From the NCBI GenBank assembly GCA_013154085.1, contig JAADDE010000030.1:1-64000 (forward strand): a DNA stretch of 64,000 bases. The letters run 5' to 3'. This document shows, piece by piece, positions 40,436 through 49,000 of the stretch. The notes under the pieces are model-generated. The model did not search any database. It was not told the DNA's origin and worked only from the letters and a program-made list of their open reading frames with translations. Origin of the DNA: Thermoproteota archaeon. GTDB lineage: Archaea > Thermoproteota > Thermoprotei_A > Sulfolobales > Ignicoccaceae. Every line of letters begins with the position of its first letter. Position 1 is the stretch's first letter. The translations under genes and the position numbers were made by a program.

Positions 40436-41485
40436 ATGATTTGGGATTATTACTCACATGCAGTGCTGGACGTGCCCGAAGACCTACCTCAAAGGGAAGT
40501 CGCGTTGCAGACGTACGACGGAAAGATGATAAGGCACATGAGCGTTGCCGACGAGGAGGAGCTTAAGGAGCTCGTAATTAAGAAGAAGGGTATAGATTTG
40601 TACGTCTCGACGTCCAGCTATCAAGACCCGTCGGCCCCAAGCATGGATTCCAAGGGGTGGCTCAGAGCGGACATACAGTTCGACATAGACGTCGACCACT
40701 TACCGGGATGCGGACCGGCCTACAAGGTCTGCGGCGAGAGCGTGGTGCCCTCTTCAGAGGACTGTGCGGGACGGCCGGTAAACGTCGTGCCCCTCCCGTG
40801 CCTCAGAGCGGGCTTCGAGCAGGCGAAGAAGTTAATTGATATAATCAAGAGGTATTTTGGAATAAGCAAGGATAGTGCTGAGCTACACTTCTCGGGCAAC
40901 AGAGGCTTCCACGTGGTGCTCCGGGGAACGCCCTTTGATGAGGCGGACCAGACCTTGCGGAGGGAGATAGCAGATTTCGTTGTGGGCGACTTGCTGAAGA
41001 GGGAAATCTTCTGCCTAGAGCCGGACTGCCTCGTCCCGCGTCCGCGGCTGGACGACGGCACTCCAACCCCGGGCTGGATTGGCCGGGTGGGGGAGGTCCT
41101 TTGGAGGATGCTGGGAAACGGCGTTAGGAAGTGGGGTGAGGTGGACGACCCGGAGAGAGTTCTGGAAGCCGCCATAGCGGCGGCCAGAGTTGAGGTGGAC
41201 AAGCAAGTAACCGTGGACACCAGCCGCCTCTTGAGGGTCCCCGGCAGCGTGCACCGCAAGTCAGCACTGCTGGTGAAGAAGGTTAGTGAGTTCAAGTGGG
41301 ATGAGGGTCTGAGTCCCTTTAAGGACTACATCACCTTCGTAAAATCGCTATACAGCTTTGATATGGACGTCTTGGGCAAGAAAGTGTCGTTGAGGAAGGG
41401 AGAGAAGGCGGAGCTGTCCGGCGCTCAGGGGGCTTTTCTGGCGAGCAAGGGGTTGGTTGAAATACTCCGCTTCGACCGGCACTAG
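40436..41485 (+). CDS. priS: DNA primase small (catalytic) subunit PriS
   Basis: ATG 40436 (MIWDYYSHAV) 10 nt after pcn is chosen over the longer frame from 40385. 349 residues. ADIQFDIDVDHL gives the catalytic Asp pair, HFSGNRGFHVVLRG the conserved SGxRGFH motif, and VDTSRLLRVPGSVHRKSAL the C-terminal site. Four Cys between 95 and 130 (GCGPAYKVCGES ... DCAG ... PCL) form the zinc site. Makes primers with PriL, which is not in this window. Confidence 0.95.
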   Translation: MIWDYYSHAVLDVPEDLPQREVALQTYDGKMIRHMSVADEEELKELVIKKKGIDLYVSTSSYQDPSAPSMDSKGWLRADIQFDIDVDHLPGCGPAYKVCGESVVPSSEDCAGRPVNVVPLPCLRAGFEQAKKLIDIIKRYFGISKDSAELHFSGNRGFHVVLRGTPFDEADQTLRREIADFVVGDLLKREIFCLEPDCLVPRPRLDDGTPTPGWIGRVGEVLWRMLGNGVRKWGEVDDPERVLEAAIAAARVEVDKQVTVDTSRLLRVPGSVHRKSALLVKKVSEFKWDEGLSPFKDYITFVKSLYSFDMDVLGKKVSLRKGEKAELSGAQGAFLASKGLVEILRFDRH

Positions 41486-41496
41486 GTAGCAGAAAA

Positions 41497-42186
41497 GTGT
41501 ACTACGCTCTGAAGCATCCCGACGGCACCAAGGCGTACGATTACTGGCTGCTGAAGCAAGCCCATCTGGCCCGCAAGTTCTACGTTGGTACGTACTACAT
41601 ACCGTCCAAGAGGCTCTACGCCCCCGTTTTCAAGGCGCTGGGGAAGGCAGACCCCGGAGCCTTCGTTGAGGTGAGCCCCTCCGAGCTTAGGAAGGGCTAC
41701 AAGATGATATGCATCAAGGGCTGTGGGCAGTGTTGCGAAAGAGACTCCGGCGCCGTAATTATGGAGAGCGAAGCAGAGGATCTAGGAATTGAAATAAAGA
41801 ACAAGCCGGGCTTCACTATCAGCCTAATCGACGGTACCACCGAAAAGGTGTACAGACTGGATACGCGGAAGAACGGTCAGTGCGTCTTCTTCAATAGGGC
41901 ACGGAGGTCTTGCGCGCTCGGCAGGCGGCGCCCTGCCCTTTGTATGATAACCTATTGCGGAGCCTTCGCCGAAAGGAGCGGAAAGAAGTACGTGCGCGTC
42001 TCCGGGAAGTTTCTCCCCAGAGGCGAGGTGGAGATGGTGTTCGAGCAAGTGTCTCCGGACGAGTGGGAAGAGCTTGAGCGGCTGGTTAAGAGCGGTACCA
42101 ACGTCTGGAGGGCGGTCGCCGAGGTGCTCCGCCGGAGGAATATTACTTCCCGCGCGCCCAGAAACGCCCGCAGTAGCTCTAAGTAG
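41497..42186 (+). CDS. YkgJ/CxxCxxCC-family metal-cluster protein
   Basis: 229 residues, GTG start 11 nt after priS. The cluster motif is GCGQCCERDSG near residue 75, CVFFNRARRSCALGRRRPALC near 130-150 and TYCGA; this pattern is found in the YkgJ/UPF0153 family, thought to bind an Fe-S cluster or zinc. About 70 extra residues precede it, and the basic tail (NARSSSK end) follows. Function unknown in any member I can name with confidence; linkage to priS and pcn may be only operon packing. Confidence 0.8.
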   Translation: MYYALKHPDGTKAYDYWLLKQAHLARKFYVGTYYIPSKRLYAPVFKALGKADPGAFVEVSPSELRKGYKMICIKGCGQCCERDSGAVIMESEAEDLGIEIKNKPGFTISLIDGTTEKVYRLDTRKNGQCVFFNRARRSCALGRRRPALCMITYCGAFAERSGKKYVRVSGKFLPRGEVEMVFEQVSPDEWEELERLVKSGTNVWRAVAEVLRRRNITSRAPRNARSSSK

Positions 42187-42202
42187 CTAGCGGGGAACTC
42201 GC

Positions 42203-42400
42203 GTGGACGCGAAGAAAATAATTGAGCTGGAGCTGGAGAAGCTCGAGGCAGAGATAGAGGCGCTCGAAAGGAAAGCAAAGTTGCTGGAGCCTCTGGCAGA
42301 GGAAGACGAGGAGGCGCGCCTAGAGCTCATAGGCACTAAGGCGTTGCTCAGCTTGTACCGTAGCGACGCCCGCCAGCTCGCAGAGTACCTATCAGCCTAA
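42203..42400 (+). CDS. Small coiled-coil protein (65 aa)
   Basis: GTG start 16 nt after the YkgJ-like gene. Nearly all helix with heptads (IELELEKLEAEIEALERKA). Ends within 53 nt of the convergent nitrilase gene. Not recognised; plausible because it continues the pcn-priS operon, but small. Confidence 0.5.
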   Translation: MDAKKIIELELEKLEAEIEALERKAKLLEPLAEEDEEARLELIGTKALLSLYRSDARQLAEYLSA

Positions 42401-43106
42401 TCCTGTCTTCCATTGCAGGGAACTTCCTCCATTCTTCTATAAGCTCCTTTTCAAGGTCGAAGATCAGCAGTCCCTCGCCCTCCCCTAAGACGAGGGGCTC
42501 TCCCGAGGGCATTGCGACGGCGCTGTGGCCGGCGAAGGGCCCATAGGTCCCGGGCCCCCAGCGGTTGACGCCCAGCACATACGAGAATGTCTCTATCGAT
42601 CTGGCTTGCAGTAGCGTGGCCCAGTGATCCTTCCTCGAAGCGGGCCACGCGGCCGGCACCACGAAAACGTCCACCTCGCCCAAGAGTCTACCAAAGAGCT
42701 CTGGAAAGCGGAGCTCGTAACATATAGGAAATGCGAACTTCAAGCCGCCCAGTTCAACGGGTTCCGGCATCTCTCCAGCTTCGAAGACCTCGTGTTCCTT
42801 CATGGGCCTGAAAAGCACGTACTTCTTCCTAATATACAGCACCTCTCCGTTTTTCATTAAAATATACGCGTTGTACTTCTTTCCATCAATTTTAAGTGCA
42901 GCCCCAATTCCGATTACTGCTTCGTTGCTCAAAGCCAGCAACTCCTCGAGCTCGACAGCCCCATTGAATCCCGTTGCGGCCAGCTCCGGGAAGAACACGG
43001 CCTCAGCACCGCTTTTTATAGCCCACTCGAGTAGCCGTGCGGCCTTGGTCAAGTTGTCGTTGAGACGCCCGTCGGCCACTGAGAGTTGCGCGAGCGCAAC
43101 CCTCAC
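42348..43106 (-). CDS. Carbon-nitrogen hydrolase (nitrilase superfamily)
   Basis: 252 residues. Catalytic triad: Glu in VFFPELAATGF (near 40), Lys in YIRKKYVLF (near 105), Cys in FPICYELRFPEL (near 137). Cleaves amide or nitrile C-N bonds; in this short archaeal group the substrate is usually an omega-amide or N-carbamoyl compound, but cannot be read here. Start GTG/ATG near 43106 (MRVALAQLS). The upstream 180 nt hold a 14-bp palindrome at the likely TATA site. Confidence 0.9.
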   Translation of the reverse strand: MRVALAQLSVADGRLNDNLTKAARLLEWAIKSGAEAVFFPELAATGFNGAVELEELLALSNEAVIGIGAALKIDGKKYNAYILMKNGEVLYIRKKYVLFRPMKEHEVFEAGEMPEPVELGGLKFAFPICYELRFPELFGRLLGEVDVFVVPAAWPASRKDHWATLLQARSIETFSYVLGVNRWGPGTYGPFAGHSAVAMPSGEPLVLGEGEGLLIFDLEKELIEEWRKFPAMEDRIRLIGTLRAGGRRYGTS

Positions 43107-43286
43107 GCCCTCCTCCCTCTACCACTTACTGCCTAGAAGAAGATTAATCTTCACATGACACAGTCGTTTTTTTTTTTTGCAGGAGAGAAAACGTGTTTCC
43201 ATTAGAGAAATTGACAACTATCTATTCATTTAAACGTGTCATATAAAAAGCTCTACAGACAATGGTAGGTACAGGGAAGAACCGCC
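43107..43286. promoter_or_regulatory. AT-rich control region between nitrilase and padR
   Basis: Contains, in order: a perfect 14-bp palindrome GAAGATTAATCTTC (43139-43152); ATGACAC (43155-43161) matched by its reverse complement GTGTCAT (43236-43242); a run of 12 T (43167-43178); the direct repeat AAACGTGT at 43189-43196 and 43232-43239; and a TATA box atataaaaag (43241-43250) about 40 nt before padR. The second GTGTCAT touches the TATA box, a good place for repression. No gene fits here. Confidence 0.65.
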
Positions 43287-43664
43287 GTGAGGAAGCTTAC
43301 TGAAGTAAAGCTAGAGGTAGGTCATAAAACATTCAAACTCAACGTTTTAGGAATATATGTTCTTCACTCCCTTGCGCAAGGACCGAAGAATGGTTATGAT
43401 CTTCTTAAGGAGCTCAGATCCCTCACTAACAACAAGTGGTCGCCGCCTAAGAGCACAATTTATCCGTTGCTCAAGAAGATGGTAGAGGAAGGCTTACTCA
43501 CGGTCGACGAGCACGGAGTGTACAGGCTGACCGATACGGGCTATGAGGTGCTGAAGATATTTAAGAGGAATGAAGATATAATAAACGAATTAATGGATAA
43601 CGTGAATTTAATTCTGAAGATATTAGAGGAAGTAAAAAAGCGCAAGGAGAGGATAGAAGAATGA
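43287..43664 (+). CDS. PadR-family transcription regulator
   Basis: 125 residues, GTG start. Winged helix with YVLHSLAQGPKNGYDLLKEL and SPPKSTIYPLLKKMVEEGLL, the PadR signature, then a C-terminal dimer helix rich in Lys/Glu. PadR proteins repress nearby genes and respond to small ligands. The repeats in its own promoter suggest autoregulation. An aminotransferase gene follows after 46 nt. Confidence 0.9.
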   Translation: MRKLTEVKLEVGHKTFKLNVLGIYVLHSLAQGPKNGYDLLKELRSLTNNKWSPPKSTIYPLLKKMVEEGLLTVDEHGVYRLTDTGYEVLKIFKRNEDIINELMDNVNLILKILEEVKKRKERIEE

Positions 43665-43710
43665 TTTATTTAGAGCTTCCGCTGAGCCGGCGGGGCGTGG
43701 GTGGGAGCTA

Positions 43711-44925
43711 TTGCTCGACATAAAGTCCTTTATAGCCGGTAGAGTGTCCCTCATGGAATCCTCGGAGATCAGGGAAATCCTTGAGCTAACCGAAGGCAAA
43801 AATGTGATAAGCCTTGCCGGAGGTCTCCCAGACCCCAAATACTTCCCTACAGAGGAGCTGGCAGAGATCTCCTCCTACGTACTCAAGGAGTACGGTTGGA
43901 GGGCACTTCAGTACAGCGTAACGCGCGGCCTCCGCGAGTTCAGAGAGGAGATAGCGCGCTTCATGGAGAGGACCGGCACGCCGGGCGAGATGCCCTACAA
44001 CATCATTGTCACATCCGGCAGTCAGCAAGCCCTAAACCTGCTGGCGCAAGTGCTGGTGAACCCCGGCGACATCGTGGCCGTCGAGAAGCCGACCTACTTG
44101 GCCGCAATAAATGAGTTCAAGGCAGTTGGTGCTTCCTTCGAGGGCATACCGGTTGACGACGAAGGGATGAGGGTGGACCTCTTAGAGGAAAGGTTGAAGA
44201 TTCTCAAGGCAGAGGGCAAAAGGATAAAGTTTGTCTACACCGTGCCGACCGCGCAGAACCCCTCCGGGGTCAGCATGAGCAACGACAGAAGGAGCCACTT
44301 GCTAGAACTCGCCGAGGAGTACGACTTCCTTATAATAGAGGACGACCCCTACAGCCACTTCATGTTTGAAGAGGTGAACTTTAAGAGGCTCCGTAGCATG
44401 GATAAGTACAGAGTGATATACACAAGTACGTTCAGCAAGATCTTGTCGCCCGGCTTGAGGCTGGGCTGGGTCGCGGCCCACCCGGACGTCATAGACGCCT
44501 TAGAAATAGCCAAGCAAAACGCCGACCTTCACACGCCGACCTTCAATCAGTTGCTGGCGGCTGAGGCCTTGAGGAGGGGGGTGGTGGACAAGCACATACC
44601 CCGTGTCAAGGAAGCCTACAAGAGGAAGAGGGACGTAATGCTCGAGGCTCTGAGCGAGCACATGGACGGTTTGGCGCGGTGGACCAGACCAGTTGGGGGG
44701 ATGTTCATCTTCGCCTATCTGGATGAAAACATAGACACCAAAGAGATGTTGCCGGAGGCGCTGTCCGCCGGAGTCGCGTACGTACCCGGAAGCGCCTTCT
44801 ACGTAGACGGCAGCGGGCGAAACACTATGAGGCTGAACTTCAGCTACCCCAGCGAAGAAATGATAAGAATGGGCATCGAGCGCTTGGCGGAGGTAGTTAA
44901 GAGGTACGCGACGAGTAGCGTTTAA
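43711..44925 (+). CDS. Aminotransferase class I, LysN/aromatic-aminoadipate type
   Basis: 404 residues, TTG start. PLP enzyme of fold type I with [44 protein letters not shown] and Schiff-base Lys in [15 protein letters not shown]; Arg in [10 protein letters not shown] binds the carboxylate. Close to alpha-aminoadipate/2-oxoglutarate aminotransferase of the lysine route and to broad-range aromatic aminotransferases. Exact substrate unknown. Downstream of padR. Confidence 0.9.
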   Translation: MLDIKSFIAGRVSLMESSEIREILELTEGKNVISLAGGLPDPKYFPTEELAEISSYVLKEYGWRALQYSVTRGLREFREEIARFMERTGTPGEMPYNIIVTSGSQQALNLLAQVLVNPGDIVAVEKPTYLAAINEFKAVGASFEGIPVDDEGMRVDLLEERLKILKAEGKRIKFVYTVPTAQNPSGVSMSNDRRSHLLELAEEYDFLIIEDDPYSHFMFEEVNFKRLRSMDKYRVIYTSTFSKILSPGLRLGWVAAHPDVIDALEIAKQNADLHTPTFNQLLAAEALRRGVVDKHIPRVKEAYKRKRDVMLEALSEHMDGLARWTRPVGGMFIFAYLDENIDTKEMLPEALSAGVAYVPGSAFYVDGSGRNTMRLNFSYPSEEMIRMGIERLAEVVKRYATSSV

Positions 44926-44957
44926 AGCCCCGTCGAGGGGGCCGGAGGGGAGCCAGC

Positions 44958-45437
44958 GTGAACAAGAGGAAGGAGAAGGGCAAGTCGCACTCCAAGAGAC
45001 CGGTTAGGAACACCCCGCCGAGGTGGGTACCGTTCAGGGCGGATGAAATAAGGGCGCTGGTGGTGGAGCTCAGCAAGAAGGGCTACGGTCCCTCTATGAT
45101 AGGCATAATATTAAGGGATCAGTTCGGCGTTCCCCTCGTAAAGCCCATAGTTGGAAAGAAGCTAGTAAAGATAATGGAGGAAGAGGGAGTAGCGCCTCCC
45201 ATTCCCGAGGACTTGTTCCACCTCATGAAGCGCGCCGTGCGAGTTAGGGCACACTTGGCGGAGCACCCCAAGGATAAGCACTCAGCCCGCGGACTAATGG
45301 AGATAGAGTCGAAGATCAGGAGGTTGGTGAAGTACTACAAGAGGGTCGGCAAGCTACCGCCCGACTGGAAGTACGATCCGGAGAGGGCGAGGTTGCTTGT
45401 CCAACAGTACTCAGCGCTCTTCGAGTCCGGCGCTTAG
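44958..45437 (+). CDS. rps15: Ribosomal protein uS15
   Basis: 159 residues, GTG start. Archaeal-type N-terminal extension ([39 protein letters not shown]) and the S15 core ([27 protein letters not shown] in order). Heads the conserved archaeal order uS15, RecJ-like, Pcc1, eS1. Confidence 0.96.
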   Translation: MNKRKEKGKSHSKRPVRNTPPRWVPFRADEIRALVVELSKKGYGPSMIGIILRDQFGVPLVKPIVGKKLVKIMEEEGVAPPIPEDLFHLMKRAVRVRAHLAEHPKDKHSARGLMEIESKIRRLVKYYKRVGKLPPDWKYDPERARLLVQQYSALFESGA

Positions 45438-45450
45438 CCTGGAGAACTTT

Positions 45451-46746
45451 TTGCGCTCCAGCGAGGACGAGAAGACACGCGAGGCCCTGAACGCAGCCCT
45501 ATCCTTAATTGATTCCTTCAAGGATTATGGTTATGTCCGAATAGCTTCCTCGCCCGCATTTGAGGACCTAGTGGCCGCGTCTCAGCTACAGCAAACTTTA
45601 GAGAACAACGATATCAAGGCAATAATGGACATATTCCCGCTGAAAGAGCCGGACGACGACTCGCCCCTGGTTTCGATAGGCTTGAAGACCGGGCGCCGCA
45701 AGGGTCCTACGCTGGAGATAGTCCCCGGCCCGGCGCTGGCGACCGAGAACAAGGTCAGCTTTTGGATTAGAGGAGCTAACTCAAGCTCGATAATAATAAA
45801 GCTCCTTGAGGAGAGGTTCGTAGTAAGGGACGAATACAAAGTGTTTACCATAATAGCGTCCTACGTGGCAGAAGAGAACCCCCTGGAAGGCTTAACCTCG
45901 CTGGTGGTGGAGTCCCTCAAACTAAGTAATATCGTGAAGGAAGACATTACGTTTTCGTTGTATAAGTGGAAAAGCCTGCCCGTGTGCTACTCGGTGGCTT
46001 ATACTGCAGTTCCCTACTTCGTGGGCTTAACAGCCTTTCCGGAGAAGGTCTGCAACTTTTTCAAAGAGAACAAGCTTGAAATTGATGAATCTACAACAAT
46101 TAAAGATTTGATGCAGAGAAGTGACAGCGACACTTTGGTTGAAATGATTAAATCCCTCATTACCTACTTGACCGAGGTAACGAGGAGAGCGGACAGAGAC
46201 CCGTCAGAAATACTCGATCGCGGCGTGGAGCTCAACGAAGACGTACTGAAGGAAAGAAGGCTCCCGAAGATACTGGTTCACGGCTTTAAGCAAGCGAGCT
46301 TCGTGTTCTTGTCCGTATCCGACTTAAGCTTGTACCACGTGGCGGCGCTTCCGGCCCTCTCCTACTACTTCTACCGAGCAGAAGAGCTCTACCTCAAGAA
46401 CGTTCGCTACGCGTCCAGAGAGTTGCCCAATGCCCTCTTGGCTCCAAAGGTGATGAGTCACGGCGGAAGGAAGGTGAGCGTGCTCAGCTTGGACGAGCGG
46501 CCGCCGGCCCCCACCCTCTTGTACAGGATGGTGAGGGACTTCGGCATGGCGCGGGAGCCCGGCCATCTGGTAGTCTTTAAGGTAGGCAAGATTAACTACT
46601 TGCCCTTCGATGCCTTAAGGAGGAGCGGAGCCGATATGGAGAGAACCGTAAAGAGGGCGCTTGAGGAGGGCTGGAAGGTAGAAGGAGGCTCGCTGGTGGT
46701 GGAAGATGAAAAGGGAGAGAGGATCAGAAAGCTGTTGCTATCTTAG
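45451..46746 (+). CDS. RecJ/Cdc45-like protein with lost DHH motifs
   Basis: The frame is open from 45397, inside rps15; TTG 45451 is a likely start. 431 residues. By position between rps15 and pcc1 it corresponds to the archaeal RecJ/Cdc45 protein. The region IASSPAFEDLVAASQLQQTL aligns with the first RecJ motif (usually with D-x-D-G) but the Asp residues are missing, and no DHH is visible, so no nuclease activity is expected, similar to Sulfolobus RecJdbh that sits in the GINS-MCM helicase. The C-terminal part (SHGGRKVSVLSLDERPP, LVVFKVGKINYLP) has the DHHA1-like pattern only weakly. Assignment relies on context. Confidence 0.62.
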   Translation: MRSSEDEKTREALNAALSLIDSFKDYGYVRIASSPAFEDLVAASQLQQTLENNDIKAIMDIFPLKEPDDDSPLVSIGLKTGRRKGPTLEIVPGPALATENKVSFWIRGANSSSIIIKLLEERFVVRDEYKVFTIIASYVAEENPLEGLTSLVVESLKLSNIVKEDITFSLYKWKSLPVCYSVAYTAVPYFVGLTAFPEKVCNFFKENKLEIDESTTIKDLMQRSDSDTLVEMIKSLITYLTEVTRRADRDPSEILDRGVELNEDVLKERRLPKILVHGFKQASFVFLSVSDLSLYHVAALPALSYYFYRAEELYLKNVRYASRELPNALLAPKVMSHGGRKVSVLSLDERPPAPTLLYRMVRDFGMAREPGHLVVFKVGKINYLPFDALRRSGADMERTVKRALEEGWKVEGGSLVVEDEKGERIRKLLLS

Positions 46747-46747
46747 G

Positions 46748-47023
46748 GTGATCTTGGAGATCGAGACAGAGAGCCCCGAAGAGGCCGAGAGGCTGGCCTC
46801 CGCGCTGAGGCCGGACGACGTTCCGGTAAAGAACTTGAGCTACCGCTCTGAGGTGCTAGGCAACGAGCTGAGGTACCTATTCGAGAGCAATGAAGTGCTC
46901 AAGATCAGGGTGGCGGTCGACGAAGTATTAGAGCATTCCTCCCTCGTCGAAGCAATTAAAGGGCTCTCGGAGCACCCCGGCGGGGTACCGGATAGTGTCC
47001 GCGAGGAGAAGGGCGGGGATTAA
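46748..47023 (+). CDS. pcc1: KEOPS complex subunit Pcc1
   Basis: GTG 46748 lies one base after the RecJ-like stop and gives 91 residues beginning ILEIETESPEEAERLASAL, the Pcc1 pattern; the core then has two strands (PVKNLSYRSEVLGNELRYLF region) and a C-terminal helix with LEHSSLVEAIKGL. Pcc1 is the dimerisation subunit of the complex that makes t6A in tRNA. eS1 begins inside its end (29-nt overlap). Confidence 0.82.
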   Translation: MILEIETESPEEAERLASALRPDDVPVKNLSYRSEVLGNELRYLFESNEVLKIRVAVDEVLEHSSLVEAIKGLSEHPGGVPDSVREEKGGD

Positions 47024-47633
47024 GGACAAGTGGAAGATCAAGCAGTGGTATGAAATAATAACGCCGGACGTGTTCAACAACGTGAGCGTGGGCTATACAC
47101 CCTCGGACGAGCCCTGGAAGCTCATCGGAAGGACTGTAGACACGACGCTCTATGACATAACTGGTGACTTCACCTACGTCCACATACACGTATACCTCCA
47201 AATAAACAGAGTTGACGAGAACGCCCTCAAGGCGTTCACAGTTTTCAAAGGCCACGAGCTGGCGAGGGATTACATACGTAGCTTGACCCGAAGGAAGAGC
47301 TCGAAGGTAGAGGGGATCTTCGACGTGTGGACCAAGGACGGCTACGGGCTCCGAATAACGGTTGACACCTTTACTGCCTACCGCTGTAAAACCAGCCAGA
47401 AGAGAGCCATAAGGAAGATACAGAAGGAGACCATAGAAGAGTTAGTCCCCCAGATGACCCTCGACGAGGTGATAAACGCCATGCTGTTCGGCGACATAGC
47501 CGAAGAGATCTCGACCAGGGCTAGGAAGATATATCCCATAAGGAGGACCGAGATCTACAAGTCGAAGGTGCTCTACATCCCCGGCCCCGAAGGGCCCGTT
47601 AAGGCAGTGATAGTGCCTAAGGCACCCGCTTAG
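46995..47633 (+). CDS. rps3ae: Ribosomal protein eS1 (S3Ae)
   Basis: 212 residues, GTG start (MSARRRAGIKDKWKIKQWYE). Contains FNNVSVGYTPSDEPWKLIGR, TVDTFTAYRCKTSQKRAIRK and the C-terminal RARKIYPIRRTEIYKSKVL, all typical. Small-subunit protein; last gene of the uS15 operon, ending in a 17-nt overlap with the convergent nth. Confidence 0.96.
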   Translation: MSARRRAGIKDKWKIKQWYEIITPDVFNNVSVGYTPSDEPWKLIGRTVDTTLYDITGDFTYVHIHVYLQINRVDENALKAFTVFKGHELARDYIRSLTRRKSSKVEGIFDVWTKDGYGLRITVDTFTAYRCKTSQKRAIRKIQKETIEELVPQMTLDEVINAMLFGDIAEEISTRARKIYPIRRTEIYKSKVLYIPGPEGPVKAVIVPKAPA

Positions 47634-48225
47634 GGCACGTGTCAGCCAAAGGGCACTTGCCGCATTCCGGCTTTTTGGCTTTACAGATCCTCCTCCCCAG
47701 CAAGATCAGATACATGTGCCCCTCCGCCTCGCGGCCCTCGAAGAGCTCCGAAAGCTTCGCCGAGACGGCGTCGTAGTTTCCGGAAGCCCAGCCGAGCCTC
47801 CTCGCGACTCTGAACACGTGAGTGTCTACGGGGAACGCCTTGTGGCCGAAGAGCATGAGCACTACGTCGGCGGTCTTCTTCCCCACGCCCTTTACCTTCA
47901 GTAGCTCTTCCCTATCCCCTGCGCGAACGGCCCTCTCGAGCCTCTCCCAGCTCCTCGCGACCTCAGCGATCGCGCGGGCCTTCTGCTCTTGGAGGCCGGC
48001 GGGCCTTATGATCTCCTTCAGCTTTTCCCCCAGAGCTAGGACGGACTCTGGCGTTACGCCGTACCTCTCAAGCGCCCTCCAAGCGCGGAAGGCATTCTTC
48101 TCAGTTGTGTTTTGAGATAGGATAGTTGCTACAGTTACCGCGAAGGGGTCCCGGTACTTTCGGTACACGTACAGCGCAACGAACTCGTCGACAAACTCTT
48201 CCAGAGGACCGAAAAACTCCCTCAA
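47617..48225 (-). CDS. nth: Endonuclease III (DNA glycosylase/AP lyase)
   Basis: The frame is open to 48588, but the upstream part is a shadow of a membrane protein; TTG 48225, 5 nt after that gene's stop, gives 202 residues. Helix-hairpin-helix LLKVKGVGKKTADVVL with the catalytic Lys (GVGKKTAD), catalytic Asp in FPVDTHVFRVARRLG, and the C-terminal 4Fe-4S cluster C-x6-C-x2-C-x5-C (ICKAKKPECGKCPLADTC). Removes oxidised pyrimidines. Confidence 0.94.
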   Translation of the reverse strand: MREFFGPLEEFVDEFVALYVYRKYRDPFAVTVATILSQNTTEKNAFRAWRALERYGVTPESVLALGEKLKEIIRPAGLQEQKARAIAEVARSWERLERAVRAGDREELLKVKGVGKKTADVVLMLFGHKAFPVDTHVFRVARRLGWASGNYDAVSAKLSELFEGREAEGHMYLILLGRRICKAKKPECGKCPLADTCPKRVP

Positions 48226-48230
48226 TCTGT

Positions 48231-48713
48231 TTAGCGCCCTCTCAGCGACTCCAGCATCCTCGTTATTATAGTTAGTATGCTCTCTTCCCTTCTCATCTTC
48301 TCCAGTGCGCTGAACATCTCGTCCAAGTGCTTGAACTGGCCCATCCAAGCCAGCGCTCCGGCGAGGAGCGTTATTGAGAAGCTCAAAACCACTATGCCCA
48401 GCGCCCGAAAGCCTATCCTCCAGCGGTACCAGCTCTTCTCGCTCGGAAGGAGCTCTTTTCTGCGGACCACGTAGGCCGTGACGTCTCTGAGCTCTCTGAA
48501 GACGAGCTTGGCGTCGTAATACATTAGGAGCGCTAGAGGTACTGCCAAGACGAGCATGAACAAGTGGAGGTCGTGTTGCCGTATCCACGCAATGAGGCTG
48601 TCCCTCATTTGCAGTATGAGGCCGGAGATCTGGCTCGGATTGAGCCCCTCAAAGGGCTGGGCGTAGACGGCGCTCGAGAGCGAGATCAGCGCTCTTTTAC
48701 TAACACGAACCAC
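48231..48713 (-). CDS. Membrane protein with two helices (160 aa)
   Basis: Two membrane helices (LHLFMLVLAVPLALLMYYDA and ALGIVVLSFSITLLAGALAW) separated by a basic loop (VVRRKELLPSEKSWYRW), and a C-terminal charged helix (HLDEMFSALEKMRREESIL). The start overlaps the preceding membrane protein by 28 nt. Not recognised. Confidence 0.65.
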   Translation of the reverse strand: MVRVSKRALISLSSAVYAQPFEGLNPSQISGLILQMRDSLIAWIRQHDLHLFMLVLAVPLALLMYYDAKLVFRELRDVTAYVVRRKELLPSEKSWYRWRIGFRALGIVVLSFSITLLAGALAWMGQFKHLDEMFSALEKMRREESILTIITRMLESLRGR

Positions 48714-49000
48714 GGTAAACCACCCGGGCTACAGCAGTAAGTCCCCCTCCAGAGCGGCCAGCAGCGCCCCTTCCTCGCCCTAGCTATCCCGACCAGAGTT
48801 AATAACAGAAACAGAGGGTTCTTGAGACTCAAATAGATAGCTACAGCTATCCCGAAGGCCGGATGTCCGAGCAGAGAGTAGGCGACGGCCGAGGGAAGCC
48901 ACATGAGCGAAGACAAGGCCAGTACCAGCTCCACGACGAGGCAGAGGGCTCCTCTTGGACTAGGATCAATCACCGCCTCATCACTCGGGTTCCTCGTCAT
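48686..49000 (-). CDS. Small membrane protein (104 aa)
   Basis: ATG 49000 overlaps the queC stop by 4 nt (ATGA); the frame extends further upstream but only as a queC shadow. Two or three hydrophobic segments (ALCLVVELVLALSSLMWLP, AFGIAVAIYLSLKN, FLLLTLVGIARARKG) and a Cys/Trp-rich tail (CWPLWRGTYCCSPGG). Resembles small superinfection-immunity-like or Yip-like membrane proteins only loosely. Unknown. Confidence 0.55.
   Translation of the reverse strand: MTRNPSDEAVIDPSPRGALCLVVELVLALSSLMWLPSAVAYSLLGHPAFGIAVAIYLSLKNPLFLLLTLVGIARARKGRCWPLWRGTYCCSPGGLPWFVLVKER

Noticed and set aside
43167-43178. T12 run as terminator for the nitrilase gene
   Set aside because: The run is T-rich on the plus strand and lies upstream of the minus-strand nitrilase, so it cannot end that transcript; it could only act on rightward antisense transcripts.
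48226-48588. N-terminal extension of nth by about 120 codons
   Set aside because: That part lies antiphase over a membrane protein gene with clear helices; nth from 48225 has normal family length.
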